Origin: Nonomuraea roseoviolacea subsp. carminata
Lineage (GTDB): Bacteria; Actinomycetota; Actinomycetes; Streptosporangiales; Streptosporangiaceae
Direction: 5' to 3'
Assembly (NCBI RefSeq): GCF_024172185.1
Contig: NZ_JAMZEC010000001.1
Location: 4,422,001-4,486,000 of the forward strand
Length of the DNA: 64,000 bases
Positions 40,745 to 48,790 of this stretch are shown piece by piece. The notes under the pieces are model-generated. The model worked only from the letters and a program-made list of their open reading frames with translations, was not told the origin of the DNA and searched no databases. The position numbers and the translations under genes were made by a program. Position 1 is the stretch's first letter. The number at the start of each line of letters is the position of its first letter.

Positions 40745-41847
40745 CAAGCACAACTCCTGTTCATGGTCGCGGCCGCTTCGGCCTCCGTTGGCTCGTTCCT
40801 CGCGCTCTCCGGCCGAGCTCCTCCGCTCCAGTCCATGATGACCTTGCCCGTGCGGCCACTGGCGGCCGTGTCGAAGGCGGCGTCGAACTCGTGGTACGGG
40901 AACCGGTCGGTGATCACCGGGGTCAGGTCGAGGCCCTTCTCCAGCAGGACCGACATGTTGTACCAGGTCTCGAACATCTCACGGCCGTAGATGCCCTTGA
41001 TGGTGATCATCGAGGTGACGATCGTGGCCCAGTCGACCGCGAACTCCTCCGCGGGCAGGCCGAGCATGGCGATCTTGCCGCCGTGGGTCATGCTCGCGAT
41101 CATGTCTCGCATGGCCCGCGGGTTGCCGGACATCTCCAGGCCCACGTCGAAGCCCTCGCGCATGTCGAGGCGGCGCATGCCGTCGGCGATGGAGTCGCGC
41201 GCGACGTTGAGCGCGAGGGAGACGCCGAGCTTGGCGGCCAGGTCGAGGCGCTCGTCACTGACGTCGGTGATGACGACGTTGCGGGCGCCGACGTGGGTGG
41301 CCACGGCCGCCGCCATCAGGCCGATCGGGCCGGCGCCGGTGATCAGCACGTCCTCGCCGACGAGGGGGAACGACAGGGCCGTGTGGACGGCGTTGCCGAA
41401 CGGGTCGAAGATGGCCGCCACGTCGGGGTCGACGGGGGTGCGGTGCACCCAGGCGTTCTCGGCGGGGAGCGTGACGTACTCGGCGAACGCGCCGTCGCGG
41501 TGGACGCCGAGGCCGACGGTGTTGCGGCACAGGTGGCGGCGGCCGGCCATGCAGTTGCGGCACCGGCCGCACACGATGTGGCCCTCGCCGCTGACCAGGT
41601 CGCCGACGGCGACGTTCTCCACGCCGGGGCCGGTCTCGACGACCTCGCCGCTGAACTCGTGCCCGACGATGAGAGGAAGCTTCAGGGTGTTACGCGCCCA
41701 GTCATCAAATTTCCGGATATGGAGGTCGGTGCCGCAGATGCCGGTACGCAGCACCTTGATCAGCACCTCGCCGGGCCCCGGCGTCGGCTCCGGTACGTCG
41801 ACGAGCCGGAGACCGGCCTCGGGCCTCTCCTTGACCAGCGCTTTCAT
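40744..41847 (-). CDS. tdh: L-threonine 3-dehydrogenase
   Basis: 367 residues of the zinc-containing MDR superfamily. Catalytic zinc ligands are Cys38 (TGICGTDLH) and His63/Glu64 (VGHEFSG); structural zinc cysteines lie in VCGRCRNCMAGRRHLC (93-107). The Rossmann motif is TGAGPIGLMAAAVA. It oxidises threonine to 2-amino-3-oxobutyrate with NAD, the substrate of the cotranscribed kbl product. The C-terminus has an extra Ala/Glu-rich tail of about 20 residues (ESARNEPTEAEAAAT) that is not usual for the family. A GAGGGGG ribosome site precedes the ATG. Confidence 0.95.
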   Translation of the reverse strand: MKALVKERPEAGLRLVDVPEPTPGPGEVLIKVLRTGICGTDLHIRKFDDWARNTLKLPLIVGHEFSGEVVETGPGVENVAVGDLVSGEGHIVCGRCRNCMAGRRHLCRNTVGLGVHRDGAFAEYVTLPAENAWVHRTPVDPDVAAIFDPFGNAVHTALSFPLVGEDVLITGAGPIGLMAAAVATHVGARNVVITDVSDERLDLAAKLGVSLALNVARDSIADGMRRLDMREGFDVGLEMSGNPRAMRDMIASMTHGGKIAMLGLPAEEFAVDWATIVTSMITIKGIYGREMFETWYNMSVLLEKGLDLTPVITDRFPYHEFDAAFDTAASGRTGKVIMDWSGGARPESARNEPTEAEAAATMNRSCA

Positions 41848-41989
41848 CGCACATTCCCCCTCATCCCGAACCTAACGCACTGTGCCGCCCCGGCTCCGGA
41901 CATGTCCATCGAGGGATTCTTAAGTGCCCCCACAGCTTCGCTTCACGCCGCTGCCCGGCGTGTTCCCGGGACCCACCGGCTCCCCGTGA

Positions 41990-42014
41990 TTACGTAACCA
42001 AGTTTGTTAAGTAA
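41990..42014. promoter_or_regulatory. ROK-type operator upstream of the rok gene
   Basis: TTACGTAAC (41990-41998) and GTTAAGTAA (42006-42014) form an inverted repeat with one mismatch and a 7-nt spacer. It is an AT-rich island in GC-rich DNA. AT-rich TTA(N)TAA-like palindromes are typical of ROK repressors. It lies 32 nt before the GTG and suggests autoregulation. Confidence 0.65.
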
Positions 42015-42046
42015 GATGTCGATCTGACGGTTTCCCTGGAGGTTCG

Positions 42047-43180
42047 GTGCGAGAGCAGAGCGGCGACGCCTCCCTGCTGCGTAAGCTCAACTCCGCCGCG
42101 GTGCTGCGGATCCTGCGCGAGGCCGGGGTCGCCACACTCAGCGAGCTGGCCCGGGCCGCCCGCGTCTCCAGGCCGACGGCCGAGGTGATCGTCGAGGACC
42201 TGATCGCCGAGGGCTGGGCCGAGGAGTGCGGCGAGGAGCAGGGCGACCGCCAGCGCGGCCGGCCGGCCCGGCGCTTCCGCTTCCGCGCGTCGGCGGGCCA
42301 CGTGGCGGGCGTCGGCATCGGGGCCTCCCACGTGCGCGCCATGGTGGCCGACCTCAACGGCGAGGTCGTCGCCTCCCACAAGGCACCCACCCACGAGATG
42401 ATGAGCGCGGCCGAGCGCCTCGACGTCGTCGCCGGCCTGGTCTCGGCCGTGGCCGGCCAGGCCGGGCTGTCCATGGCCGGCCTCGCCGCCGTCGGCGTCG
42501 GCACCACCGGCGTGGTGGACAACGCGGGCCGCGTGGTCAAGAGCACCGTCCTGCCCGGCTGGACCGGCCTCGACCTGCGGGCCGAGCTGGGGCGGCGGCT
42601 CGCGCCGCCCGTGCTGGTCGAGAACGACATGCGGCTCGCAGTGCTCGCCGAGCACTGGCGGGGCGCGGCGCGCGGCCACGACGACGTGGTCTACCTCTTC
42701 ACCGGCCACCGGCTGGGGCTCGCCCTGCTGATCGGCGGCCGGCCGCACCGGGGCGCCAACGCCGCCGCCGGCGAGATCGGCCGGCAGGCCCGCGACCACT
42801 GGTCGGCCTTCAAGCACGTCTTCGACTACGCGATGGAGTCCGAGCCGGGCGAGCTGCGCTCGCACCAGCAGGCGGCCGACTTCGCCATCGGGCGGGCGCG
42901 CGCCGGCGACGAGCGGGCGCTGGCGGCCGTCACCGCGTTCGCCCGGCACCTGGGCGAGGGCCTGCTCACGCTGGTCAACCCGCTCGACCCGGAGATGGTG
43001 GTGGTCGGGGGCCGCCTGGCCAGGGCCGGCGACCTGCTGGTCGAGCCGATCCAGCGCTACTTCGACGAGGTGTGCTACTACCCGCCGAAGGTCGTGGCCT
43101 CCGGCCTGGGCAGCGACTGCGTCACGCTGGGCGCCGTCAGGTGGGCGCTGGACCGCGCCGACGACCTGCTCTTTTCGTAG
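42047..43180 (+). CDS. ROK family transcriptional regulator
   Basis: 377 residues. An N-terminal winged helix (VLRILREAGVATLSELARAA, RVSRPTAEVIVEDLIAEGW) is followed by the ROK sugar-kinase-like fold with a DxGxx-like start (GVGIGASHVRAMVADLNGEVV) and GVGTTGVVD. The classic zinc-binding GHxxxx-CxCGxxGC signature is missing: the region reads AAGEIGRQARDHWSAFKHVF without cysteines. It may therefore not bind zinc in the usual way. The GTG has GGAGG close upstream. It precedes a sugar ABC importer that it probably controls. Confidence 0.87.
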   Translation: MREQSGDASLLRKLNSAAVLRILREAGVATLSELARAARVSRPTAEVIVEDLIAEGWAEECGEEQGDRQRGRPARRFRFRASAGHVAGVGIGASHVRAMVADLNGEVVASHKAPTHEMMSAAERLDVVAGLVSAVAGQAGLSMAGLAAVGVGTTGVVDNAGRVVKSTVLPGWTGLDLRAELGRRLAPPVLVENDMRLAVLAEHWRGAARGHDDVVYLFTGHRLGLALLIGGRPHRGANAAAGEIGRQARDHWSAFKHVFDYAMESEPGELRSHQQAADFAIGRARAGDERALAAVTAFARHLGEGLLTLVNPLDPEMVVVGGRLARAGDLLVEPIQRYFDEVCYYPPKVVASGLGSDCVTLGAVRWALDRADDLLFS

Positions 43181-43260
43181 ATCGTTTCGATAATTCTGTC
43201 ACGAACCTGTCACGCTGAGGTCGCTTGCGCGCATCTTCTGCTTGATCGTGCGTGATTATC

Positions 43261-43266
43261 TATAGT
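43261..43266 (+). promoter_or_regulatory. Probable -10 box of the sugar ABC operon
   Basis: TATAGT sits in an AT-rich stretch (about 43250-43288) 60 nt before the substrate-binding protein ATG. CTGTCACG is repeated at about 11-nt spacing further upstream. A clear -35 at standard distance is not evident. Confidence 0.4.
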
Positions 43267-43326
43267 TCTTTTCATAAATGAGCGCTATCTTCCAGTCACG
43301 CACAGACCCGGACGGATGGGGACGAC

Positions 43327-44586
43327 ATGACAGGGAAGATCAGGGCGCTGGTGGTCGCCGGCGCGCTCGTTGCCGGACTCGCGGGATGCTCCTCGTCCGA
43401 CGGGGACGGCTCCGGCGGCAAGGTCACGCTGACCTACGCCTACTGGGACAACGAGAACCAGGGCCAGGCGATGACCAAGATCGCCCAAGAGTTCACGAAG
43501 AGCCACCCGAACATCGAGGTCAAGCTCCAGTTCACCCCGAACAAGGAGTACTGGACCAAGCTCCAGACCGCCGCCGCCGGCGGCACGGCCCCCGACGTGT
43601 TCTGGATGAACGGCCCGCGCATCGGCCTGTACGCCTCCCAGGGCGCGCTCCTGCCGCTCTCCGACAAGATCGCCGCCGACAAGATGGACCTCGGCAAGTA
43701 CCCCAAGTCGCTGGTCGACCTCTACACCCTCGACGGCAAGCAGTACGGCATCCCCAAGGACTTCGACACCATCGGCCTCTGGTACAACAAGGCCCTGTTC
43801 GACGCCGCCAAGGTCAAGTACCCCGACGCCTCCTGGACCTGGGACGACGTCCGCGCGGCGGCCAAGAAGCTGACCGACCCGGCCAAGGGCGTCCACGGCA
43901 TCGGCGCGATGCCCTGGTCGCAGGAGCTCTACTACAACACGATCTTCCAGGCCGGCGGCTACGTGATCTCCGACGACAAGAAGAAGTCGGGCTACGACGA
44001 CCCCGCCACCATCGAGGGCCTCAAGTTCTGGAAGGACTTCCTCGACCAGAAGCTCTCGCCGACGGTCCAGCAGATGACCGACAACGACCCCATCGAGATG
44101 TTCAAGAGCGGCAAGCTCGCCATGTGGTACGACGGCTCCTACGACGCCTCCCAGTACTTCAAGACCGAGGGCCTCAAGGCCGGCGTCGCCCCGCTCCCCG
44201 CCGGGCCCAAGGGCAAGGCCACCGTCATCCACGGCCTGGCCAACGTCGTCTACGCCAAGACGAAGCACCCGAAGGAGGCGTGGGAGTTCGTCAAGTTCCT
44301 CGGCTCCGAGCAGGCCAACCGCATCCAGGCCGAGTCCGGGGCCGTCATCCCGGCCTACGAGGGGCTCCAGGAGTCCTGGGTCAAGTCGATGCCCGGCCTC
44401 GACCTCCAGGCGTTCATCGACCAGCTCCCGGACGCCCGGCCGTACCCGGTCTCGAAGAACACCGCCGCCTGGGCCCGCCTGGAGACCGACGCGATCACCA
44501 AGGCGTTCACCGACGGCCAGGACGTCGAGGCGACGGCCAAGCAGCTCGCCACGGCCATGAACGCGGCCCTGTCGCAGGAGAAGTGA
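43327..44586 (+). CDS. Sugar ABC transporter substrate-binding lipoprotein
   Basis: 419 residues. A lipoprotein signal ends in the lipobox LAGC (about 18-21), followed by a family 1 (MalE/UgpB-like) extracellular solute-binding fold. Typical motifs are FTKSHPNIEVKLQ, PDVFWMNGPRIGLYASQGALLPL, YGIPKDFDTIGLWYNK and FKSGKLAMWYDGSY. It captures a sugar or oligosaccharide outside the cell for the two permeases that follow. Its stop overlaps the next GTG (GTGA). The ligand cannot be assigned. Confidence 0.93.
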   Translation: MTGKIRALVVAGALVAGLAGCSSSDGDGSGGKVTLTYAYWDNENQGQAMTKIAQEFTKSHPNIEVKLQFTPNKEYWTKLQTAAAGGTAPDVFWMNGPRIGLYASQGALLPLSDKIAADKMDLGKYPKSLVDLYTLDGKQYGIPKDFDTIGLWYNKALFDAAKVKYPDASWTWDDVRAAAKKLTDPAKGVHGIGAMPWSQELYYNTIFQAGGYVISDDKKKSGYDDPATIEGLKFWKDFLDQKLSPTVQQMTDNDPIEMFKSGKLAMWYDGSYDASQYFKTEGLKAGVAPLPAGPKGKATVIHGLANVVYAKTKHPKEAWEFVKFLGSEQANRIQAESGAVIPAYEGLQESWVKSMPGLDLQAFIDQLPDARPYPVSKNTAAWARLETDAITKAFTDGQDVEATAKQLATAMNAALSQEK

Positions 44587-45521
44587 GCACCGCCGGAAGG
44601 GCGGTCGCCGTCAAGGCGGCCGCCCGCCCCGCCACCCGTCGCCGGCTGCGCGACCGCGACTGGGTCTGGGGCTACGCGATGATCGCGCCGCTCGTGCTCG
44701 GCCTCGCCGTCTTCTACCTGTGGCCGGTCGTGCAGTCCGTCTACTACAGCTTCACCGAGTGGACGCTGTTCGGCGACGCGACCTGGGTGGGCCTGCGCAA
44801 CTACGAGCAGCTCTTCACCGACCCGGCCAACGGCAGGGCGCTGCGCAACACGTTCGTCTACGGCGGCCTGAGCCTGCTCGGCATCCCGCTGTCCATCGCC
44901 GTCGCGGCGCTGCTCGGCACCCGGGGGCTGCGGCTGGTGTCGCTCTACCGCACCCTGTACTTCCTGCCCGTGGTCACCATGCCGGCGGCCGTCGCGATGA
45001 TCTGGACCTGGCTCTACAACGGCGACTACGGCCTGGTCAACTACCTGCTCTCGCTGGTCGGCATCCACGGCGCGTCCTGGATCGCCGAGCCGTCCACCGC
45101 CCTGTACGCGCTGGTCGCCGTCGGCATCTGGACGCAGATCGGCTACAACGCGGTCATCTTCATGGCCGGCCTCCAGTCGATCCCGTCCCACCTGTACGAG
45201 GCCGCCTCGATCGACGGGGCCGGGCGCGCCCGGCAGTTCTTCCGCATCACGCTGCCGCTGCTGTCGCCGAGCATCTTCTTCGTCTCGGTGCTCAGCGTGA
45301 TCAACGGCCTGCAGATGTTCGACCTCGTCTACCTCATGCTCCGCCGCGGCAACCCCGCCCGCGAGGACACCCAGACCGTCGTGTCGCTGTTCTTCTCCCG
45401 CGCCTTCGAGGAGGGCGCCAAGGGGTACGCGGCGGCCATGGCCGTGGTCCTCATGCTGATCACGCTCGTGCTGACCGTCATCCAGTTCCGCGTGCAGAAG
45501 AGGTGGGTCCACTATGCGTAA
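44583..45521 (+). CDS. Sugar ABC transporter permease 1 (MalF/UgpA-like)
   Basis: 312 residues with six membrane helices. The binding-protein-dependent transport signature EAASIDGAGRARQFFRITLPLLSP (EAA loop, about 208-231) is present. The N-terminus has a basic cytoplasmic stretch (ARPATRRRLRDRD) before TM1. The GTG overlaps the preceding stop and the end overlaps the next permease, so the three are tightly coupled. It forms the channel with permease 2. Confidence 0.93.
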   Translation: MSTAGRAVAVKAAARPATRRRLRDRDWVWGYAMIAPLVLGLAVFYLWPVVQSVYYSFTEWTLFGDATWVGLRNYEQLFTDPANGRALRNTFVYGGLSLLGIPLSIAVAALLGTRGLRLVSLYRTLYFLPVVTMPAAVAMIWTWLYNGDYGLVNYLLSLVGIHGASWIAEPSTALYALVAVGIWTQIGYNAVIFMAGLQSIPSHLYEAASIDGAGRARQFFRITLPLLSPSIFFVSVLSVINGLQMFDLVYLMLRRGNPAREDTQTVVSLFFSRAFEEGAKGYAAAMAVVLMLITLVLTVIQFRVQKRWVHYA

Positions 45522-46344
45522 CGGCTCCGCCCTGCGCGGCGGGCGACTCTGGCCGGTCCACCTGGTGCTCGCCATCGGCGCGGCGGCCATGGTGATGCCG
45601 TTCTTCTGGCAGGTGCTCACCTCGCTGAAGACGTTCACCGAGGCGACCAGGACGCCGCCGGTCTGGATCCCCTCGTTCGAGTGGGGCAACTTCGCCAAGG
45701 TCCTCGACGAGACGCCGTTCCTCCAGCAGCTCGGCAACACCGTGGTGATGACGACCGGGCGCACGCTGGCCCAGCTCCTGTTCTGCTCGCTGGCGGCCTA
45801 CGCCTTCGCCCGGCTGCGCTTCCCCGGCCGCGACGTCATCTTCGTCGCCCTGCTGTCGGTGCTCATGGTGCCGGGCCAGCTCTTCCTCATCCCGCAGTAC
45901 CAGATCATCCAGAGCCTCGGCTGGCTCAACACCCTGCCCGGGCTGATCGCGCCCGGCATGTTCAGCGCGTTCGGCACGTTCATGATGCGGCAGTTCTTCA
46001 TGACGCTGCCCGCCGAGGTGGAGGAGGCCGCCCGGCTGGACGGCGCCAACCCGCTGCGCATCTTCTGGAGCGTGATGCTGCCGCTGGCCAGGCCGGGGCT
46101 GCTCGCGCTCGGCGTGCTGACCGTGCTGTGGTCGTGGAACGACCTCATGTGGCCGCTCATCGTCAACACCGACCCCGAGAGCATGCCGCTCTCGGCGGGC
46201 CTGTCGGCGCTCCAGGGCGAGCACATGACCGACTACCCGGTGCTCATGGCGGGGTCGCTCATGGCCAGCGCGCCGATCATCGTACTGTTCATCATCATGC
46301 AGAAGCAGCTCATCCAGGGCATCGCGTTCACCGGCTCCAAGTAG
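45514..46344 (+). CDS. Sugar ABC transporter permease 2 (MalG/UgpE-like)
   Basis: 276 residues with six membrane helices. The EAA-loop motif is EEAARLDGANPLRIFWSVMLPLARP (about 169-193), matching the MalG/UgpE branch. It overlaps permease 1 by eight nt. No ATPase gene follows; actinobacterial sugar importers of this type often share a remote multi-use ATPase (MsiK/MsmK), which is the likely energiser. Confidence 0.93.
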   Translation: MRNGSALRGGRLWPVHLVLAIGAAAMVMPFFWQVLTSLKTFTEATRTPPVWIPSFEWGNFAKVLDETPFLQQLGNTVVMTTGRTLAQLLFCSLAAYAFARLRFPGRDVIFVALLSVLMVPGQLFLIPQYQIIQSLGWLNTLPGLIAPGMFSAFGTFMMRQFFMTLPAEVEEAARLDGANPLRIFWSVMLPLARPGLLALGVLTVLWSWNDLMWPLIVNTDPESMPLSAGLSALQGEHMTDYPVLMAGSLMASAPIIVLFIIMQKQLIQGIAFTGSK

Positions 46345-46372
46345 CGTGCCGTACCCCCGAGAAAGGACCCAC

Positions 46373-47551
46373 GTGGAAGACCTCCGGATCGGCGTCATCG
46401 GCCTCGGCCTGCGCGCCAGCCTCGCCCGCGCGGCGCACCGGCCCGGCGCGGGCGCGGCGGTCACCGCGCTCTGCGACACCGACCCGGCCGTGCTCAAGCA
46501 CCAGGCCGGGGTGTTCGACGCCGCGTACGTGACCGAGGACCACCGTCGCCTGCTCGACCGCGACGACCTCGACGCCGTGATCCTGATGACGCCCGACGAC
46601 ACCCACGAGCGCATCGCGATCGACTGCCTGGAGGCCGGCAAGGCCGTCTACGTGGAGAAGCCGCTGGCGATCACCGTGGAGGGCTGCGACGCGATCCTGC
46701 GCGCCGCCCGCCGCACCGGCACGCGGCTGTACGTGGGGCACAACATGCGGCACATGGGCGTCGTCCGGCTGATGCGCGAGGCCATCCGCCGGGGCGACAT
46801 CGGCGAGCCGAAGACGGTGTGGGTGCGGCACTTCGTCTCGTACGGCGGCGACTACTACTTCAAGGACTGGCACGCCGACCGCACCCGCACCACCGGCCTG
46901 CTGCTGCAGAAGGCCGCCCACGACCTGGACGTCATCCACTGGCTCGCGGGCGGCTACACCAGCCGGGTCAGCGCGTTCGGCGACCTCATGCTGTACGGCG
47001 ACCTGCCGCGCCGCGAGCCCGGCACGCCGCGCCCCGAGGGGTGGCTGCGCGAGTACGACTGGCCGCCGACGGCCCGCCGCGACCTGCACCACGTCGTGGA
47101 CGTCGAGGACGTGTCCGTGATGAACATGCGCCTCGACAACGGCGTCATCGCCGCCTACCAGCAGTGCCACTTCACCCCCGACTACGTGCGCAACTACACG
47201 GTCATCGGCACCGAGGGCCGGCTGGAGAACTTCGGCGACGGCCCCGGCGACACGGTCAAGGTGTGGAACACCGGCCCCACCGGCTACCGCGGCGACGCCG
47301 ACGTCGCCTACCGGGTGCCCGACGCCCAGGGCGGCCACGGGGGCGCGGACACCGAGATCATCACCGAGTTCCTGCGGTTCGTCCGCGAGGGCGGGGCCAC
47401 GGACACCTCGCCGGTGGCGGCCCGGATGAGCGTGGCGGCGGGCTACCAGGCCACCATGTCGCTGCGCGACGGCGGCACGCCGTACGACGTGCCGCCGCTC
47501 GACCCGGAGCTGGTCGCCTACTTCGAGGCCGGTCAGACGCGGGAGAGCTGA
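46373..47551 (+). CDS. Gfo/Idh/MocA family oxidoreductase
   Basis: 392 residues from the GTG at 46373 with AAAGGA upstream. The N-terminal Rossmann fold starts RIGVIGLGLRASLARAA; the EKP motif (VYVEKPLAITVEGCD) carries the catalytic Lys. The C-terminal Gfo/Idh/MocA domain follows. These enzymes oxidise or reduce sugars and polyols with NAD(P). It follows the ABC importer by 28 nt, so it probably acts on the imported sugar. The substrate is unknown. Confidence 0.9.
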   Translation: MEDLRIGVIGLGLRASLARAAHRPGAGAAVTALCDTDPAVLKHQAGVFDAAYVTEDHRRLLDRDDLDAVILMTPDDTHERIAIDCLEAGKAVYVEKPLAITVEGCDAILRAARRTGTRLYVGHNMRHMGVVRLMREAIRRGDIGEPKTVWVRHFVSYGGDYYFKDWHADRTRTTGLLLQKAAHDLDVIHWLAGGYTSRVSAFGDLMLYGDLPRREPGTPRPEGWLREYDWPPTARRDLHHVVDVEDVSVMNMRLDNGVIAAYQQCHFTPDYVRNYTVIGTEGRLENFGDGPGDTVKVWNTGPTGYRGDADVAYRVPDAQGGHGGADTEIITEFLRFVREGGATDTSPVAARMSVAAGYQATMSLRDGGTPYDVPPLDPELVAYFEAGQTRES

Positions 47552-47553
47552 GC

Positions 47554-47578
47554 GGGAACTCTCCTCCCGCCGCGGACA
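47554..47578 (+). promoter_or_regulatory. Putative ECF promoter of sigma module 4
   Basis: GGGAAC (47554-47559), 13 nt, CGGACA (47573-47578), nine nt before the GTG start. The -35 has the AAC typical of ECF promoters. Spacing and -10 match those before sigma 1, sigma 2 and the S8 protease. Confidence 0.5.
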
Positions 47579-47587
47579 GTCCTGTGT

Positions 47588-48181
47588 GTGGACATGTCGT
47601 TACGTGCCGGAATACGCACCGGAGACCCGGCGGCCTTCGAGCAGCTCTTCGACGAGTGCTCGAAGGCCGTCTACAACCACGCCTACCGCCTGACCGGAGA
47701 CTGGTCGGCGGCCGAGGACGTGATGGCGCTGACGTTCCTGGAGGCGTGGCGGTTACGCGTCCGGGTGGACCCCGAGGGTGGCTCGCTGCGGCCGTGGCTG
47801 CTCGGGATCGCCACGAACGTGGCCCGCAACACCCGCCGGGCCTCCCGCCGCCACGACGACGCGCTGGCCCGGCTGCCCAGGGGTGAGCCGGTGCCCGACT
47901 TCGCCGAGGAGGTGGTGGGCCGGATCGACGACGCCGAGCGGCTGGCCGCCGTGCGGGAGGCGTTCGGGGGGCTGCGCCGCCACGAGCGCGACGTGTTCGC
48001 GCTGTGCGTGTGGGCGGGGCTCGACTACGCGCAGGCGGCCGAGGCGCTGGGCATCCCCGTGGGCACCGTGCGGTCGCGGTTGTCGAGGGCGCGGCGGAAA
48101 CTCGGGAAGTTCATGGAACCGCCGCCCGCGCCCCGACAGGTAGTAGGTGACCGTGGCCCCGTGAAGGAGGAGATCCGATGA
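47588..48181 (+). CDS. ECF-type RNA polymerase sigma factor, module 4
   Basis: 197 residues. Region 2 is AFEQLFDECSKAVYNHAYRL with SAAEDVMALTFLEAWRL; region 4 is FALCVWAGLDYAQAAEALGI then PVGTVRSRLSRARRKL. It belongs to a different sub-branch than modules 1-3 (PVGTVRSR instead of SRxAxRxR). The GTG at 47588 or the ATG at 47594 may be the start. Its stop overlaps the partner ATG (ATGA). It is 36 nt from the Gfo/Idh gene but has its own promoter-like motif. Confidence 0.88.
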   Translation: MDMSLRAGIRTGDPAAFEQLFDECSKAVYNHAYRLTGDWSAAEDVMALTFLEAWRLRVRVDPEGGSLRPWLLGIATNVARNTRRASRRHDDALARLPRGEPVPDFAEEVVGRIDDAERLAAVREAFGGLRRHERDVFALCVWAGLDYAQAAEALGIPVGTVRSRLSRARRKLGKFMEPPPAPRQVVGDRGPVKEEIR

Positions 48182-48780
48182 CCTGGCACGACGAGCGCGA
48201 TCTTCCCGAGGGCCGTCACCGGCTGCTCAAGGAGTTCGTGATGACCGAGATCGACCGCGCGGCCGAACAGAGCCGGCCGCGCCGCCGCCTGCTGCGTCCC
48301 GCCGTCCTGGCGCCCGTGCTGGGGCTCGCCGCCGCGGCGGCCTTGGCGCTCCCGCTGTTCGTGGGCGGCGGCAGCCCGGCGTACGCCCTCACCGACAACC
48401 CGGACGGCACCGTACGGGTGCAGATCAACGAGCTCCGGGACGCCGACAAGCTGGAGGCCGACCTGCGGGCCAAGGGCATCAACATGGTGGTGGACTACAT
48501 CCCTCAGGGCAAGAAGTGCAGCCCGCAGCCGCGCGCCGCGCGCTTCCTGCCGGATGAGCAGGCCCCCCTGATCGCCATGCTGACCCACGACGACGGCGAG
48601 GCGACCTTCGTCATAGACCCACGCGTGATCAAGGACGGCCAGACGGGCGTGCTGGAGTTCACCGTCTTCAAGGCCCCGGACGGGCCGGCGGCGGTGACGC
48701 CCGTGTGGGCCCGGGTGGCCGAGGGAACCGTGGCCGACTGCACCCTGGTGGACACCACGGAGCCGCCGCTGCCGCACTGA
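48178..48780 (+). CDS. Membrane partner of ECF sigma module 4 (putative anti-sigma-like)
   Basis: 200 residues. The N-terminal cytoplasmic part is charged (HDERDLPEGRHRLLKEFVMTEIDRAAEQ). One helix follows (VLAPVLGLAAAAALALPLFV, about 42-61), then an extracytoplasmic domain starting YALTDNPDGTVRVQINELRD. That stretch parallels the segment after the helix in partners 1-3. It has cysteines at about 121 and 187. It is shorter than the others and lacks the PASTA-like end. Sigma control is inferred from coupling and topology. Confidence 0.7.
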   Translation: MTWHDERDLPEGRHRLLKEFVMTEIDRAAEQSRPRRRLLRPAVLAPVLGLAAAAALALPLFVGGGSPAYALTDNPDGTVRVQINELRDADKLEADLRAKGINMVVDYIPQGKKCSPQPRAARFLPDEQAPLIAMLTHDDGEATFVIDPRVIKDGQTGVLEFTVFKAPDGPAAVTPVWARVAEGTVADCTLVDTTEPPLPH

Positions 48781-48790
48781 CCACCCTCTC

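Noticed and set aside
43327..47551. A missing ABC ATPase as evidence for a broken transporter
   Set aside because: Sugar importers of this type in actinobacteria commonly rely on a shared distant ATPase, so absence is normal.
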